A stretch of 64,000 nt of DNA from Fulvimarina endophytica. GTDB taxonomy: Bacteria; Pseudomonadota; Alphaproteobacteria; Rhizobiales; Rhizobiaceae. Positions 63,244-64,000 of this stretch are shown piece after piece (position 1 is the first letter of the stretch; each line of letters starts with the position of its first letter). The notes below the pieces were generated by a model. It was given only the letters and a program-made list of their open reading frames with translations, was not told where the DNA came from and did not search any database. The DNA lies in contig NZ_QURL01000005.1 of assembly GCF_003403015.1 (NCBI RefSeq), positions 248,001 to 312,000 of the forward strand, read 5' to 3'. A program made the position numbers and the translations under genes.

Positions 63244-64000
63244 ATGAATCAGAACTTCCGCAACTTCGCGCTTTGGGCGATCATCGCCCTTCTCCTCATC
63301 GCGCTGTTCCAAATGTTCTCGAATGGCTCGCGCAATGCCAATGCGCGCGAGGTTCCCTATTCGCAGTTCCTGTCGGAAGTCGATTCGGGCCGCGTGACAT
63401 CGGTCACGATCCAGGGCCAGAAGATCACCGGCAACTATTCAGATGGCGGCCAGACCTTCCAGACCTACGCACCGGACGATTCGAACCTCGTCCAGCGGCT
63501 CGAGAACAGCAATGTCCGGATCTCGGCGGCGCCTCCCGGCGACGACACCAATCCGATCTGGTCGATGCTCCTCTCCTTCGGCCCCATTCTTCTCATTCTC
63601 GCCGTCTGGATCTTCCTGATGCGCCAGATGCAGGGCGGCGCCGGCGGCAAGGCGATGGGCTTCGGCAAGTCCAAGGCCAAGCTCCTCACCGAAGCCCACG
63701 GTCGCGTGACCTTCGCGGATGTCGCGGGTGTGGACGAGGCCAAGCAGGACCTGGAAGAGATCGTCGAGTTCCTGCGCGAGCCGCAGAAGTTCCAGCGCCT
63801 CGGCGGCAAGATCCCGCGCGGCGTGCTGCTCGTCGGCCCTCCGGGTACGGGTAAGACGCTCACCGCGCGCGCTGTCGCGGGCGAAGCGGGCGTTCCATTC
63901 TTCACGATCTCGGGCTCCGATTTCGTCGAGATGTTCGTCGGTGTCGGCGCGAGCCGTGTGCGCGACATGTTCGAGCAGGCCAAGAAGAACTCGCCCTGCA
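63244..64000 (+). CDS. ftsH: ATP-dependent zinc metalloprotease FtsH, 3' end missing
   Basis: The first 252 codons of a membrane AAA+ protease that runs past the window end. Start ATG at 63244 ([20 protein letters not shown]), with AGGACGACTG upstream. Two helices (about 8-25 and 103-122) flank a periplasmic region. The AAA domain starts [20 protein letters not shown] with Walker [21 protein letters not shown], then [19 protein letters not shown]. It degrades unassembled membrane proteins and regulators. It follows tilS after 162 nt. Confidence 0.97.
   Translation, partial: MNQNFRNFALWAIIALLLIALFQMFSNGSRNANAREVPYSQFLSEVDSGRVTSVTIQGQKITGNYSDGGQTFQTYAPDDSNLVQRLENSNVRISAAPPGDDTNPIWSMLLSFGPILLILAVWIFLMRQMQGGAGGKAMGFGKSKAKLLTEAHGRVTFADVAGVDEAKQDLEEIVEFLREPQKFQRLGGKIPRGVLLVGPPGTGKTLTARAVAGEAGVPFFTISGSDFVEMFVGVGASRVRDMFEQAKKNSPC

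Noticed and set aside
1..64000. Prophage, insertion sequence, integron or CRISPR array
   Set aside because: No phage structural genes, transposases or regularly spaced repeats were seen; the only recombinase is the chromosomal XerD.

Overview
This 64 kb window is a stretch of GC-rich alphaproteobacterial chromosome. Gene content and order point to the Hyphomicrobiales (Rhizobiales). The indicators are ChpT next to an EipA/DUF1134 gene, a PraR-type regulator beside metK and lnt, a YlxR–L7Ae fusion inside the rimP-nusA-infB block, aroK-aroB followed by a HlyC/CorC-like gene, and tolQRAB-pal-cpoB-tilS-ftsH. A genus cannot be fixed from the sequence alone; something near the Aurantimonadaceae is only a guess. 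I saw no convincing tRNA, rRNA, prophage, transposon or CRISPR array.

Layout. 1-7.9 kb is accessory: a truncated small protein, a DUF2459 protein, a degenerate CitE-like protein overlapping a DUF1737 protein, an RHH protein, a glyoxalase-like protein, and a Tat-exported small subunit followed by a GMC flavoprotein dehydrogenase. Then come two perfect palindromes, a 52-residue Cys/His mini-protein and an L,D-transpeptidase lipoprotein. 8.2-15.8 kb holds accA, xerD, aroK-aroB-hlyC-like and pncB. 15.9-24.8 kb, all on the minus strand, holds trmB, then rimP-nusA-ylxR/L7Ae-infB, with metK upstream. 25-36.6 kb, also minus, holds praR-like, lnt, corC-like, ybeY, phoH, miaB, plsC, rimI, tsaB, a NifU-like gene, uspA and trpS; several of these overlap by ATGA. 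36.8-43.7 kb holds a secreted protein, an MFS exporter overlapping mobA, an amino-acid ABC transporter without its ATPase, and a beta-hydroxyacid dehydrogenase. 43.7-47.2 kb is a cell-cycle and envelope block: a pseudoreceiver, chpT, eipA and a coiled-coil membrane protein. 47.3-55.4 kb holds fadD, an alpha/beta hydrolase, trhO, a polytopic membrane protein, a peroxiredoxin, a PfkB kinase and a diguanylate cyclase. 56-64 kb is the Tol-Pal envelope machine, then tilS and the start of ftsH.

How the parts connect. The nusA operon has its own promoter, closely followed by an intrinsic terminator before rimP, which is the architecture expected for autoregulation by NusA. ChpT phosphorylates the cell-cycle regulator CtrA. 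A perfect TTAA-N7-TTAA CtrA-type site lies upstream of pal, and a one-mismatch site lies in the 561-nt gap upstream of tolQ. The window may therefore contain both part of the CtrA phosphorelay and some of its envelope targets. Next to chpT is a receiver-domain protein whose phospho-acceptor Asp is Ser.

The most distinctive pieces are the nusA leader, the pseudoreceiver beside chpT, the CitE-like protein that has lost its metal ligands, and the palindrome plus mini-protein island at 6.4-6.8 kb. I did not find a clearly new multi-gene defence or mobile system.
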